Virus record (IMG/VR): IMGVR_UViG_3300020084_000003
Coordinates: 186,001-250,000 of that record
Reading direction: 5' to 3' (one strand)
Source of the DNA: a virus
DNA length: 64,000 nucleotides
The notes below the pieces were generated by a model, which saw nothing but the letters and a program-made list of their open reading frames with translations, did not search any database and was not told the DNA's origin. Every line of letters starts with the position of its first letter. Position 1 is the stretch's first letter. Below are positions 40,926 to 50,612 of this stretch, one piece after another. A program made the position numbers and the translations under genes.

Positions 40926-43900
40926 TTATACTGTTGTTCCTAGAGGATACATGCGGTCTGCCCTGAAATTTCTTATCCAAGCTGAATTCAATTCAACTCT
41001 TGAAGATGCTTTCAAACCAACTCTAGTTCCCATTGGAGCATTTGCCGGAAGTTGATATAGACCATGATCTGACATTGATGTGTTTTCTATTAAACCAAAG
41101 GTATTGGTTCCATTAACTCTCAGAACGTAAGGATCAGGGTTGACACTCACAAGCTTTATTGTTCTGCCATCTAGATGTATGTCAATTCTGTTTGTTGTAT
41201 TTTGGAACATTCCAAGAGTAGTCCAAACACCATTAACTACCATCATTATAAAACTTCCTGTTGGGTTAGGGTGATCCCTTCTTCCCCATACCATGTAGTT
41301 GTTTTCATCAACAATTCTGAATGCAAGACCACCAGCATCACCCCAACCACTTAGATTACAAGAAATAATCATATCAGGAGAACCAAGATCAACTCTAGAA
41401 TAAAGCGCCCTTTGTGATGTTCCCACGGCTGAACGAGTGGTGTTTGATGTTACTTGAATAGACCCTGCTGTTCCACTTCCAACAATTGACCAGTTTGGAT
41501 TGCTTTCTAGTGGACCGTCAGCCATTTCAAAATTATCATAAACGCTTGAAACCACGTTTGTTGTAGAACGAACAATAACTTGATGCTCTCTGGTTACGGT
41601 ATTACCCCAACAATCAGTTGCTCTAATGTTAACTGTATATGTTCCAACAGGTCTTGTTCCATTATTTGCGAAACGCAATATTCTTCCCATTGAAGCAAGT
41701 TGGAACATGTCTGAGTTTGCACCCGGAACAATTTCAATGCTAACATTTGGCTCATTAATCAAAATATCATGAGACAAAGTGCGTCCAGCATTTGCGTTAA
41801 CCACGGTATGAGACAAAAATTCTAGTTGTTTTACAACTGGTTTCAAAGGCGGCGCATTACCATCAATTAATTCAGGTTCATCAGCCCATCTTGCCAATGG
41901 TGGAGGGCCACCACGATCATAGAATTGCAAGAATTCCAATGCACTACTGCCTGTAGGAGTAGTAATTGTAAAATCAATCCATGTGACTGCACGGGCATGT
42001 GTAACTCGGTCAGCATTGAACATATGAACGCGAGTTCTCCAAACACCGTTATCCAACCAGCAACCATTACGTCTAATGATATCATCACCGTGAACTTTGA
42101 ACAATGTTCTTTTTGGCGTTCTAGAGTTATAACCATTAGGGAATGTTTCTGGTGAATGGAAGCTTGGGAATAGATAAGGTCCAGCGCAGTCAATCCAAAC
42201 ACCACTAATTGATATTCCACCACGACTTCCTAATGTAATATTTGTGCTAACATCAGAATCCAGAACAAATACCGGCGCGGCTCCAACTGCAATAGCACTA
42301 TGGCCTGCTGGATAACCTGTGCCTAGTGGTTGTCTGTTAGGATCGGTTGGTTGAATTAATAGTGGATAATTCAGTGGCAATGCAGAAAGAGGTTGCGAAT
42401 CATATGAACGCAAAATCCATGAATCGGCATTGGTTGGGTGTCTTGTCCACGGTCCCATAATTCCAAATATACCTAATTCTCTGGCTCTTGTTTCTGTTAT
42501 AGTTCTATATGAAGTGCTTTCTCTTGCAGTGACATTTTCAAAAGTGCATTGAACAGTAACGCCTTTCCAGTTAAGTCCCATACCAGAATCTACAAATGCT
42601 CTATAATAGTTTTTCATATGCAAGAAGCTGAATGAGAAACCTTGAGACACAGTTCCCATTGTGACAACACGTGAAGTGTGCATCATATTCAATGGACCGA
42701 CATATAGAGATTTTGTAAACATATATTCACTGGAATACTGAGGAACCTCTATCGGATAAGGAACATCAATCATGTGGCATTTTTCAAATAATCCCGGTGT
42801 GGCATCATATTTTCTAACATCGCCGCCACGGTGAATAACAGAAATGCCGTGTGTGCAGGCATGACCTTCTACACCAAATACAGGCGGAATTTGAGGGCTT
42901 GTAACGGTAATATCTTCTTCAACCCAGACAGATTTGTATTCAGAGTTATCTCTGCTCCACCAAGATTGAATATCAGAAGAAATAAATCCGTCTGCCATTC
43001 TGATATCTTGCCAGCGAATCTGCCGAGTATTTCTTATCGGTTTTTGAGAATGCCATAGTGCAACATACTGACAACCAACACCGACACAATTTTTAAGTAA
43101 AATCATTCTTGATTGCAATTCGAATCCTACACCAGCATGTCCATTATGTCCAGTATAAAATTCTGCTCTGTCACCCCAAGATACACCTTCACCATTTCCT
43201 ATGCCGCCCATTGCCACACAGTTAATTGCTTGACCAATTTCATTGCCCAATTCCCAAACAAATCCTGCGCCTCTAAAATGAGAAACAAAACAATCTTCCA
43301 TTGCGCTTCTGGTTCCGTGAGCAACCAAAGCCCAACCCGGAATCGGAGGCGCACTTAATGGTGCATAAACACGAACGCCAACCACATCAACCATTCGTGA
43401 TGATTTATATGGACCACCTGACCAGTGTAAGTGGAAAGCCCATTTTCCTGTTACGTTTAATGGATCGGTAAGCTCTGTTCCACCTTGAACATCATATAGT
43501 GGATTTACTGTAACTACACCACCAGCTAATTCTACTCTATATGGAAATACTGTGTGTGGTGTATTTAATGTTGGATTAGTATCAGAACGACCAAAGTTTT
43601 TAAAAGCTGCATAACGAATTGAAACGTCATCGGTTCCCATTGGCATGAAATGCGGTCTTTTTTGCAAGTTAGTCAAATCTGCGGTCGGATCAATGGCACC
43701 GTCTTCTTCTTGTGAAGCCGCTCTAAATAAAATTGATGCATAATTGTTGCTGACGCAAGGCGCTACGGTTACGACTTCTGAGTTAGGTAATGTTGAAGTT
43801 TCCCCAAAATGGTTTCTTGACAATGGTCGGTTTATTCTAACCATATCATTTGCCATGACTTCGGTTACAGTCACTTCTTCATTGTAATTAAGTTGGAATT

Positions 43901-44834
43901 TATTTAGAACTACAGAACCAATTCTTGCCAAAGAACTCCAATAACGAGATGGGCCGGTATATGTTGGATCATTTGCAGCTAGTGGTCTATATTCACGTGA
44001 ACCTATTGTCAAGACATGGCCGACTGCCCCACCACCAGCAGCAAAGCCGGGTATGTGTATTACAGTAGCATTTTGTGGTGCGCCGGGAAGTGTTTGTGGA
44101 GATATAACACCAAGACGATAATTGGCACGAATTTTTGCACCAACAATACGGGTTGGACCCATCGGCATCATTCCCAATTTACCTGTATCTAAAGGTAATT
44201 CAACCGGATGAACAATAAATTCATGTTTTGGTCTTCCGGCAACTTCGCTTAAACCTTCATCCCATATATTTGTAATACCCATCCACATATATGTGCAAAA
44301 ACGAATTCTTGTGTGAGTATTTGGATCGACGGTTAAAGTTGCGTCAACTGGACCACCAATCCAGTTCAATATTACATCTGATTGTTCATCTAATATTAAT
44401 CTCATGTTGCTTCCACCCCAAACCGAATCACCAGTTTGTGGTTTTGTTCCAACATCCCATATTGAAGGGTCTGACCATCTACCAGATTTAATCTGCCTGT
44501 GAGTTATTTGTCCCATTGCAGGCATTGGGTGAGTTTTGGTATTGATAAACTCCGCTCTTCTATTTTTATAATATTCTTTAGGAGTAAATGTAGTTTTACC
44601 ATTTCCTGTAATTCTAATTTCAGGAATTCTACCTGTTACCGTAACACTTGGTTTTGTTCTAACCGCTGTCCACGGTCCTGTGGCAGAAGTCTTTGACCAT
44701 TCTACTAGAGTATTTGGCGGAAGATTGGCAATTGTTCCCCATTTTCCATTTCGTTTTACTTCTAGCTCAATCTCAGTGACTGTGCCAGCAGGATTGCCGT
44801 TTTGTGCGGCAATTCGCCACCATATCTTAGCCAT
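40926..44834 (-). CDS. tail fibre/spike with G8-type domain and beta-helix
   Basis: 1302 residues. N-terminal 100 residues form an Ig-like or attachment domain. At about 113-190 a G8-like domain begins (SGRWSDPSIWDVGTKPQTGD). A right-handed beta-helix follows to about residue 930, with KWAFHLHWSGG near 465 and VAHGTRSAMEDCFVSHF soon after, matching the layout of the vertebrate CEMIP/TMEM2 hyaluronan-binding proteins. Then a cadherin-like segment (about 1020-1105) and a C-terminal concanavalin/LamG-type lectin (about 1110-1302; GGLAFRIVDENNYMVWG). Likely a virion protein that binds or degrades surface polysaccharide. AAAGGAG site, late octamer 31 bases upstream. Confidence 0.82.
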   Translation of the reverse strand: MAKIWWRIAAQNGNPAGTVTEIELEVKRNGKWGTIANLPPNTLVEWSKTSATGPWTAVRTKPSVTVTGRIPEIRITGNGKTTFTPKEYYKNRRAEFINTKTHPMPAMGQITHRQIKSGRWSDPSIWDVGTKPQTGDSVWGGSNMRLILDEQSDVILNWIGGPVDATLTVDPNTHTRIRFCTYMWMGITNIWDEGLSEVAGRPKHEFIVHPVELPLDTGKLGMMPMGPTRIVGAKIRANYRLGVISPQTLPGAPQNATVIHIPGFAAGGGAVGHVLTIGSREYRPLAANDPTYTGPSRYWSSLARIGSVVLNKFQLNYNEEVTVTEVMANDMVRINRPLSRNHFGETSTLPNSEVVTVAPCVSNNYASILFRAASQEEDGAIDPTADLTNLQKRPHFMPMGTDDVSIRYAAFKNFGRSDTNPTLNTPHTVFPYRVELAGGVVTVNPLYDVQGGTELTDPLNVTGKWAFHLHWSGGPYKSSRMVDVVGVRVYAPLSAPPIPGWALVAHGTRSAMEDCFVSHFRGAGFVWELGNEIGQAINCVAMGGIGNGEGVSWGDRAEFYTGHNGHAGVGFELQSRMILLKNCVGVGCQYVALWHSQKPIRNTRQIRWQDIRMADGFISSDIQSWWSRDNSEYKSVWVEEDITVTSPQIPPVFGVEGHACTHGISVIHRGGDVRKYDATPGLFEKCHMIDVPYPIEVPQYSSEYMFTKSLYVGPLNMMHTSRVVTMGTVSQGFSFSFLHMKNYYRAFVDSGMGLNWKGVTVQCTFENVTARESTSYRTITETRARELGIFGIMGPWTRHPTNADSWILRSYDSQPLSALPLNYPLLIQPTDPNRQPLGTGYPAGHSAIAVGAAPVFVLDSDVSTNITLGSRGGISISGVWIDCAGPYLFPSFHSPETFPNGYNSRTPKRTLFKVHGDDIIRRNGCWLDNGVWRTRVHMFNADRVTHARAVTWIDFTITTPTGSSALEFLQFYDRGGPPPLARWADEPELIDGNAPPLKPVVKQLEFLSHTVVNANAGRTLSHDILINEPNVSIEIVPGANSDMFQLASMGRILRFANNGTRPVGTYTVNIRATDCWGNTVTREHQVIVRSTTNVVSSVYDNFEMADGPLESNPNWSIVGSGTAGSIQVTSNTTRSAVGTSQRALYSRVDLGSPDMIISCNLSGWGDAGGLAFRIVDENNYMVWGRRDHPNPTGSFIMMVVNGVWTTLGMFQNTTNRIDIHLDGRTIKLVSVNPDPYVLRVNGTNTFGLIENTSMSDHGLYQLPANAPMGTRVGLKASSRVELNSAWIRNFRADRMYPLGTTV

Positions 44835-44864
44835 CTATATACTCCTTTGTTTTTATTTCTTTTA

Positions 44865-44872
44865 TATTTATA
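44865..44872 (-). promoter_or_regulatory. T4-type late octamer for G8-domain fibre
   Basis: TATAAATA, 31 bases ahead of the ATG at 44834, in the 59-base gap after the SGNH-fibre stop. Confidence 0.78.
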
Positions 44873-44893
44873 TAATGATGGCGAGTAATTTTA

Positions 44894-46447
44894 TTACCAA
44901 ACTCTAATGTTATCAAACTCATTGTAGTTGCCTGTTTGATCGGCACCGGCCATTATTACCAAATAATGGGTTGTCTGTGTGGCAACAAAAGTATTTGTTA
45001 TTGTTCCTATTGTCATAACATCATTCACACGGAATCTCTCTCCCGAATATGAAGTTCCGCCAGTGTTAAACACCCCAATCATGGCACCAAATCTGTTTAA
45101 TGCTGTTTGATCCACGCTGACGTTATAAGTTCTACCAACTGTCAACCCGGAAAGAGTTCTAACAACATAAGGATAAACTCTGTTTGCTGATGAAGTCAAT
45201 CTCATGCGTCCTAACACAAGGCTAAGTCTCGCTGCGTCTACGCTAACTGCCCATCCGTTATTGGTATCTGGTGAATATGCTGTATATCCGTTGGTGTTTG
45301 AGTCAAAGGTATCATTTATAACATAAACAATAGGCGCTGTTGTGACGCGGAATGTTGATGCTACACCACCTATTGTCAAAACACCATTGGTTTCTGTATT
45401 TGCTGTAGATGAAGACATTACTCTCATACGAACCAAATCATAAGGCAAAACTGAACCAGCAGTGTTTACAAATGTTCCTCCATTTATAGAATAACTACCA
45501 CCGGTCACACTAATAGGTGTTGGTCCATTTATTCCAGTAATTTCAACGTTACTTGAACTTGTATCTGTTGATAATGATGCACCAGTTATATTTGTAAATG
45601 TAAACGCATTAGGAACAGTATCAACTACAAGGTTTACACCAGAAGCTACGCGAACTGCACTTGCCAAAAGATTGAAACCGCGTCTTGTTAAATGCAAACC
45701 ATCTGTAAAATAAACTGTGTTTAATGGATCAGAAAACTCACTTATAGCTTCAAAATCTACTACAGTATATTCTAGATTTGATGCGTTTGATCTTATCCAG
45801 TTATTGAAACCAACTCTCAAAGTTTCACGTGCAGTAGTGAAGTTGGCAACTCTAAGTAGAGTTCCAACCAAGACTTTATATCCTGCGGCTTTTGCTTTGT
45901 TTATATATGAAGTCATCGAGTTTCTAAGTGCAGTTTCAGTAATACCAGAAGTATTCATGATATCGTTAATTCCGCCAAGGATCACTAATGTATTTCTTCC
46001 ACTTGAGCTATATTGTGTAGGAACGTTTCTAGACGCAAATGTGCTGTCCATTTCTGCTAATGTTCTTCCACTCACGCCCAGATTTGTCATAGGTAATCCG
46101 GTGATAGTAGCAAGCTGCGAAGGATAAGACGGAGTAACGCCATATCCTTCTGTTATGCTATCGCCGTCCAACACATAACCAAGAGTAGCAACTAATCCTA
46201 TTCTTAAACTTCTAGTTATTGTTGCCGGTGTTGCTGATCCGTTTTGTGCGACCCATACTGCACTGTAAAGACCCTCTGGCGCATTATTATAATTTCCGCC
46301 TACAACAGTCCCAGAAACGCTATCTGTTATTGGGGATGAAATTGATGTAAGATTGACAGGTGATCCATTAAAGGATAAGGTCAAAGTTAGACTAGGGTCT
46401 GGAATCCCTGCTATCTTTGTTGGCGGTGTTATTATAAGATTTGCCAT
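44894..46447 (-). CDS. SGNH-hydrolase-bearing fibre protein
   Basis: 517 residues. N-terminal Ig-like/attachment domain (1-85), then an SGNH/GDSL esterase domain (about 90-265) with GDSITEG (Ser97), GGIND (Asn161) and the DGLHL acid-His pair (D249, H252). After it come a small Ig-like domain and a C-terminal beta-sandwich (about 380-517) of carbohydrate-binding type. Such domains remove acetyl or other acyl groups from polysaccharides. GGAGGA site. A virion-associated role is inferred from its place in the fibre cluster. Confidence 0.85.
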   Translation of the reverse strand: MANLIITPPTKIAGIPDPSLTLTLSFNGSPVNLTSISSPITDSVSGTVVGGNYNNAPEGLYSAVWVAQNGSATPATITRSLRIGLVATLGYVLDGDSITEGYGVTPSYPSQLATITGLPMTNLGVSGRTLAEMDSTFASRNVPTQYSSSGRNTLVILGGINDIMNTSGITETALRNSMTSYINKAKAAGYKVLVGTLLRVANFTTARETLRVGFNNWIRSNASNLEYTVVDFEAISEFSDPLNTVYFTDGLHLTRRGFNLLASAVRVASGVNLVVDTVPNAFTFTNITGASLSTDTSSSNVEITGINGPTPISVTGGSYSINGGTFVNTAGSVLPYDLVRMRVMSSSTANTETNGVLTIGGVASTFRVTTAPIVYVINDTFDSNTNGYTAYSPDTNNGWAVSVDAARLSLVLGRMRLTSSANRVYPYVVRTLSGLTVGRTYNVSVDQTALNRFGAMIGVFNTGGTSYSGERFRVNDVMTIGTITNTFVATQTTHYLVIMAGADQTGNYNEFDNIRVW

Positions 46448-46468
46448 AGATCAATCCTCCAAAATCTA

Positions 46469-49039
46469 TTAACTTATAGTTGGGTCTGTAGAATGTATAA
46501 CAATTTCGGATTCGTTGGCAGTTACACTATATTCATCCAAATCATTATTGGTTTCTTCTATTTGTAAACTACCACCAGAAAGTTCCGGGTCTGTAATAGC
46601 TGTATTTATGGTAGCACTTGCTGTCTGAGAAACATTTGTTGCAACAATATTAGATGCTCTTTCAGTCCATACCATCTGTCCATGTGTTACAGGAACATAT
46701 GTGAAAGGATCACCGTTATCTCTAGTCACTACAACTTCGCCAGCAACAGATAATGTTCTGGTATATGTTATTGGTGTAGCACCTGTGAATGTTCCCGGTG
46801 TTATAGTAAATGTTTCTCCAACTGTCGCTGTAGATGGAGTTATTTGTGGTTGTGTCGCAGGGGTCGGCGGCTGTATGGCTTCACCGTCAGGATTCATTCC
46901 AAAAACAGGTATGTTCCACTTAACCGCAATATCTCTCATCGCCTTTGTTATATTGGCTGGTGATTTTGCTGTATTTTGAACCAACAGTTCATAAAAATCT
47001 AAATTGCCTTGCTCACCAAGTTGAGGCTCACTGCCTGTTTGTATACCTCTATCAGAAAATAGGCTAAACATTACGTTTGATCCTATAACATCTGTTTGTT
47101 GTGTAACAAGGTTTGCAACAGGCTCAGAAACATTTGTATCCCATACAGTAACTCGCATACCATCATATCTGACTGCAACAATTCTAGGGACGTTTACTGA
47201 GTTTGCATGGTTCCAGTTAACGTCATTTCCAAAAGTTCTATCAATTGATCTTCTCATGGTCGATTGTGTTGAACCATTTACCAAACCGGTTGTGTGAATG
47301 CCAGAGTTAATCTGACCACTAAGCGCCCAAACATAACTTGATCTTGTATCAGTTGGCTTATACGCCATGATGATAGTGTATGGTCTGTTTAATCCTCTAA
47401 TAATATCTAAAAGGGAAGCTGTAGAATTTTCAAATCTGCTTCTGTCATTAGTGTTTATTCCCGTTGAAGTTATCCTCAATGCTTGCAAACCATTTTGGGC
47501 ATTTGTAACCAATGTTCTTCCTGATTCGGCCCCTGCCCCTGTGAAGTTTCCGCCACTAGATGCTCTTTTGTTTATAATAGTTGCAACCGCCTCTGGTGTG
47601 GTGACGCTCATGGTAATTCTTGTTTGGTCGGACATATCCAGCCAAACAGAAGAATCATTCCATGTTGAATAGTCTGAAACCTCTTCATGAGCAACGTTTA
47701 CTGTTGTAGTTATAACTAAAGGTTGCCCCACGCCATTATCTACAGTAACTATAAAATCTAGTGGACCCGCAACTGTGCTTCTAAATGTTCTATTTCCATA
47801 GTTGAATCTATCGGTAACATCAACACCATTTTGAACAATTCTTCTGCTAACTTTAATGGGCGCTGTTCCACCGAATTCTCCACTATTAAAAGTAAATGTA
47901 GTTCCAACTGCACCAGATGATGGCGTTATAGACGGTTGTGTGGTCACGGTAGGTGCGGTAGGAGTAGAAGGCGCTGCAATGGTGTTATTTGAACCAATTA
48001 TCATTGGAGGCATGTTTCTAAACGGATGGTCAATTGGCAATGCTTCTCTTCCGCCGTAAAGCCAAGCTGCATATCCAGAAAGCAATGTTTTTTCTTCTAG
48101 AGTCAATAATCTAGTAAATACTAACACTTGGCATCCATGACCACCCCAAGATGAAATGCTTCCAGCTTTACCCCACATGGATAGACCAAAATCTCTAAAA
48201 ATGTTGGTTCTCCATTCTATCAATTTTGTTGGAAATAGAATGCCGGGAGAATGATCCCTGTCACTATTACCAGCATAATCAAATGCGCTACCTTGGCCTT
48301 GCGTATTCCATCCGAATTCATTTGAATACATCGCCAACTGTCTCCAATCGTTGGAAGTATTTGAGACAGAAGCCAAAATATTTGTAGCTGACGGCAAGCT
48401 GTTGTCTTGCGCTCTTGCTATTATAAATGCAGTTGCAGCATTTGGAATGTTAGGAGCCATTAATCTACGTCTACTAACACTGTCAACTGGTGAATAAATT
48501 GTTCTTTGTCCTTCCAATGTTCCAACTCTAGGAATATCATTTGAGGCTGTTGGAACTGTAGCAACTATATTATTCCACCTATCTGTGACGCCTGTTGTTA
48601 AAGTTGGATCATTTGCGTCCAAAACAGCATGGCGCATATCGAACCATGCTGCACGTGCAGTTGGATCAATTGCGTTTGGTGTCCACATTTGAATTGAATT
48701 ACTATCGCCACATTTAATTTCTGCACCTTCATGCTGCATGGTTAATACAAAAGTATTTCCTGTAGCATTAGGTATAGCAACACCGTTTGCAGTCCATTGT
48801 CCCGCAATTGTTGAAGAGTAAGTAGAGCCTGCATAACCACTACCAGAGGATATTGAAATGACCGGTGCTTCAACATTTTCTATATCTAATGTTGTTCTTT
48901 CAATATATTCACCGACAGTTCTAATTTGCAAGTTAACGCCAGAAGGATAACTACTTACAGAAAAGTTTGTTGTGCCGGGATAATAAGTCCATTCACCATC
49001 TGGTCCAACTCGGACTAGCACACCTGATATATTAGGCAT
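46469..49039 (-). CDS. fibre protein with repeated lectin-like and Ig-like domains
   Basis: 856 residues. The N-terminal 60 residues (ISGVLVRVGPDGEWTYYPGT) share a pattern with the GH16 protein next to it. Two concanavalin-like lectin domains follow (about 110-345, ending HPFRNMPP; and about 465-715), joined by Ig-like spacers (TVTTQPSITPSSGAVGTTF type). Another Ig-like segment and an acidic C-terminus end it. No catalytic motif; a binding protein or receptor-recognition fibre is likely. AAAGGAG site. Confidence 0.78.
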   Translation of the reverse strand: MPNISGVLVRVGPDGEWTYYPGTTNFSVSSYPSGVNLQIRTVGEYIERTTLDIENVEAPVISISSGSGYAGSTYSSTIAGQWTANGVAIPNATGNTFVLTMQHEGAEIKCGDSNSIQMWTPNAIDPTARAAWFDMRHAVLDANDPTLTTGVTDRWNNIVATVPTASNDIPRVGTLEGQRTIYSPVDSVSRRRLMAPNIPNAATAFIIARAQDNSLPSATNILASVSNTSNDWRQLAMYSNEFGWNTQGQGSAFDYAGNSDRDHSPGILFPTKLIEWRTNIFRDFGLSMWGKAGSISSWGGHGCQVLVFTRLLTLEEKTLLSGYAAWLYGGREALPIDHPFRNMPPMIIGSNNTIAAPSTPTAPTVTTQPSITPSSGAVGTTFTFNSGEFGGTAPIKVSRRIVQNGVDVTDRFNYGNRTFRSTVAGPLDFIVTVDNGVGQPLVITTTVNVAHEEVSDYSTWNDSSVWLDMSDQTRITMSVTTPEAVATIINKRASSGGNFTGAGAESGRTLVTNAQNGLQALRITSTGINTNDRSRFENSTASLLDIIRGLNRPYTIIMAYKPTDTRSSYVWALSGQINSGIHTTGLVNGSTQSTMRRSIDRTFGNDVNWNHANSVNVPRIVAVRYDGMRVTVWDTNVSEPVANLVTQQTDVIGSNVMFSLFSDRGIQTGSEPQLGEQGNLDFYELLVQNTAKSPANITKAMRDIAVKWNIPVFGMNPDGEAIQPPTPATQPQITPSTATVGETFTITPGTFTGATPITYTRTLSVAGEVVVTRDNGDPFTYVPVTHGQMVWTERASNIVATNVSQTASATINTAITDPELSGGSLQIEETNNDLDEYSVTANESEIVIHSTDPTIS

Positions 49040-49060
49040 TATATGCTCCTTTATTATTCA

Positions 49061-50599
49061 TTATGGTAGAGTTCCTTCTGGAATATCAGTAAGAGTAAAT
49101 CCACTTGGATAATACCCAATATCTCTTATAAACATGTCACCGTGGTTTCCACGACCTTCATCTGTGTTATATTGGTCTGCTGTATATGTAGATGATGATC
49201 TAACAGCAACGTTTGCCATTGGAAAATATTGTCTTCTAGTTTGCATGTCTTGGTGACGTGCATAAAGAATTGATTCATATATTTCAATATCGTCATAGAA
49301 ATAAACAACTTTTGATCTACGGGTGTCAACGTCATCCCATATAACAGCACAAGCATAACTATGATAATCTTGGTCCCATCCTGTGGTTGCGCCAGTTACC
49401 AAGTTTGCTTCAATATGTGTCCCATGCGCTCCAACTCTTACGCTTGAACCAAAGTTACCATAATGCTGACCACAATGTGTAGTATATCCTGTTATTGTAT
49501 CATTGTTATATATCTGATTGAATTGCTCCATAATATCAATTTCAGGAGGCCATTGACCCCAAGGTGAAGTCGCACCCTCAAGTGATCTACCAATTAACCA
49601 AAATGCGGGCCATGTGTAACGACGACGAGGGGTTTTGGCAACCATTCTCCACACACCAGCGTTTCCACAAACAGAATCAAGTCTTTGTCCATTCATCATC
49701 ACGGCCTGATGCTTGTATGTTCTTCCGTTATATGAATAAGGAGCATTATCTGGAAAAGCCTCAGTATGTAATCTCAAAGCCTGTTCAGTTGAACTATAGC
49801 TAAATGGGTTCAAATGTCCCGGCATATAATTGTTTAAATAAACTCCGGTTTCGCCGTTACCGTCTTGTGAGTGTCCATGAGCAGGACGACCGCGCCATGT
49901 TCCAGTAGCAGCGGTTCCGGTTGATGCATTGTTTAAATAACCAGTTTCAGTTGGGTCTATTGTAGCAGGGTTGAATGTATTATTTCTTACTGCACCTGTA
50001 AGGTTTAGACGTTTCATTGGTCTGTGGAATTGTGTTGGCATTGTTGGATGGGTTGCACCATTTCTAAAAGTAATTGTGCATGACCCAGAAGCGCCAGTAG
50101 AACCTCTAAAAGTAAAGTTTACTCTTACACTGTTTCCGTCAGAATAAGAAGCATTTGGAAATTGAAGTCTAACCCAATGAATAAGATCATCGCCTATTGA
50201 CCAACGATATGTTCTAGGAGTATAATAGTTTAATTGGTTTGCGGAGCTACCTACGTTGATAGTTCCGCCTGTCACGTTACTCAAACCGCTGATATAAGCT
50301 ATCATTGAATGTGTATTTGTATGAGTTGCTGTTATTGGAATCCAGACAACGTTTTGTCCAGATGGAACATCCAAAGTCGATGGAACAGTCAAATTTGATC
50401 TAGTTGCGGTTGTCCATATCGCAGGAATATTTTCTGGAACTGGTGTTAAAGTCAATAACTGGTAAATATCAGTTACGGTTAAAATTTCCAATTCTGTTAA
50501 TGGTCCAAGACCGACCACTGCGTATTCTGGTGTTCCCGCGTGAAAAACCCACGGGCCACCAGATTTTGGACGAACAACAATACCAATAGCATCTGCCAT
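49061..50599 (-). CDS. GH16 glycanase on a fibre anchor
   Basis: 512 residues. Residues 1-55 are the short attachment-type module shared with 46469-49039; 60-185 hold a beta-sandwich; 190-505 the GH16 domain with EIDIME (353-358; E353 nucleophile, E358 acid/base), FWLIGRS, HYHSYACAVIWD-type strand (DYHSYACAVIWDD) and the following FYDDIEIY. GH16 enzymes hydrolyse beta-1,3 or beta-1,4 glycans, including rhizobial exopolysaccharides such as succinoglycan. No signal peptide; probably virion-borne depolymerase. AGGAG site. Confidence 0.88.
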   Translation of the reverse strand: MADAIGIVVRPKSGGPWVFHAGTPEYAVVGLGPLTELEILTVTDIYQLLTLTPVPENIPAIWTTATRSNLTVPSTLDVPSGQNVVWIPITATHTNTHSMIAYISGLSNVTGGTINVGSSANQLNYYTPRTYRWSIGDDLIHWVRLQFPNASYSDGNSVRVNFTFRGSTGASGSCTITFRNGATHPTMPTQFHRPMKRLNLTGAVRNNTFNPATIDPTETGYLNNASTGTAATGTWRGRPAHGHSQDGNGETGVYLNNYMPGHLNPFSYSSTEQALRLHTEAFPDNAPYSYNGRTYKHQAVMMNGQRLDSVCGNAGVWRMVAKTPRRRYTWPAFWLIGRSLEGATSPWGQWPPEIDIMEQFNQIYNNDTITGYTTHCGQHYGNFGSSVRVGAHGTHIEANLVTGATTGWDQDYHSYACAVIWDDVDTRRSKVVYFYDDIEIYESILYARHQDMQTRRQYFPMANVAVRSSSTYTADQYNTDEGRGNHGDMFIRDIGYYPSGFTLTDIPEGTLP

Positions 50600-50612
50600 A
50601 ATAAACTCCTAA

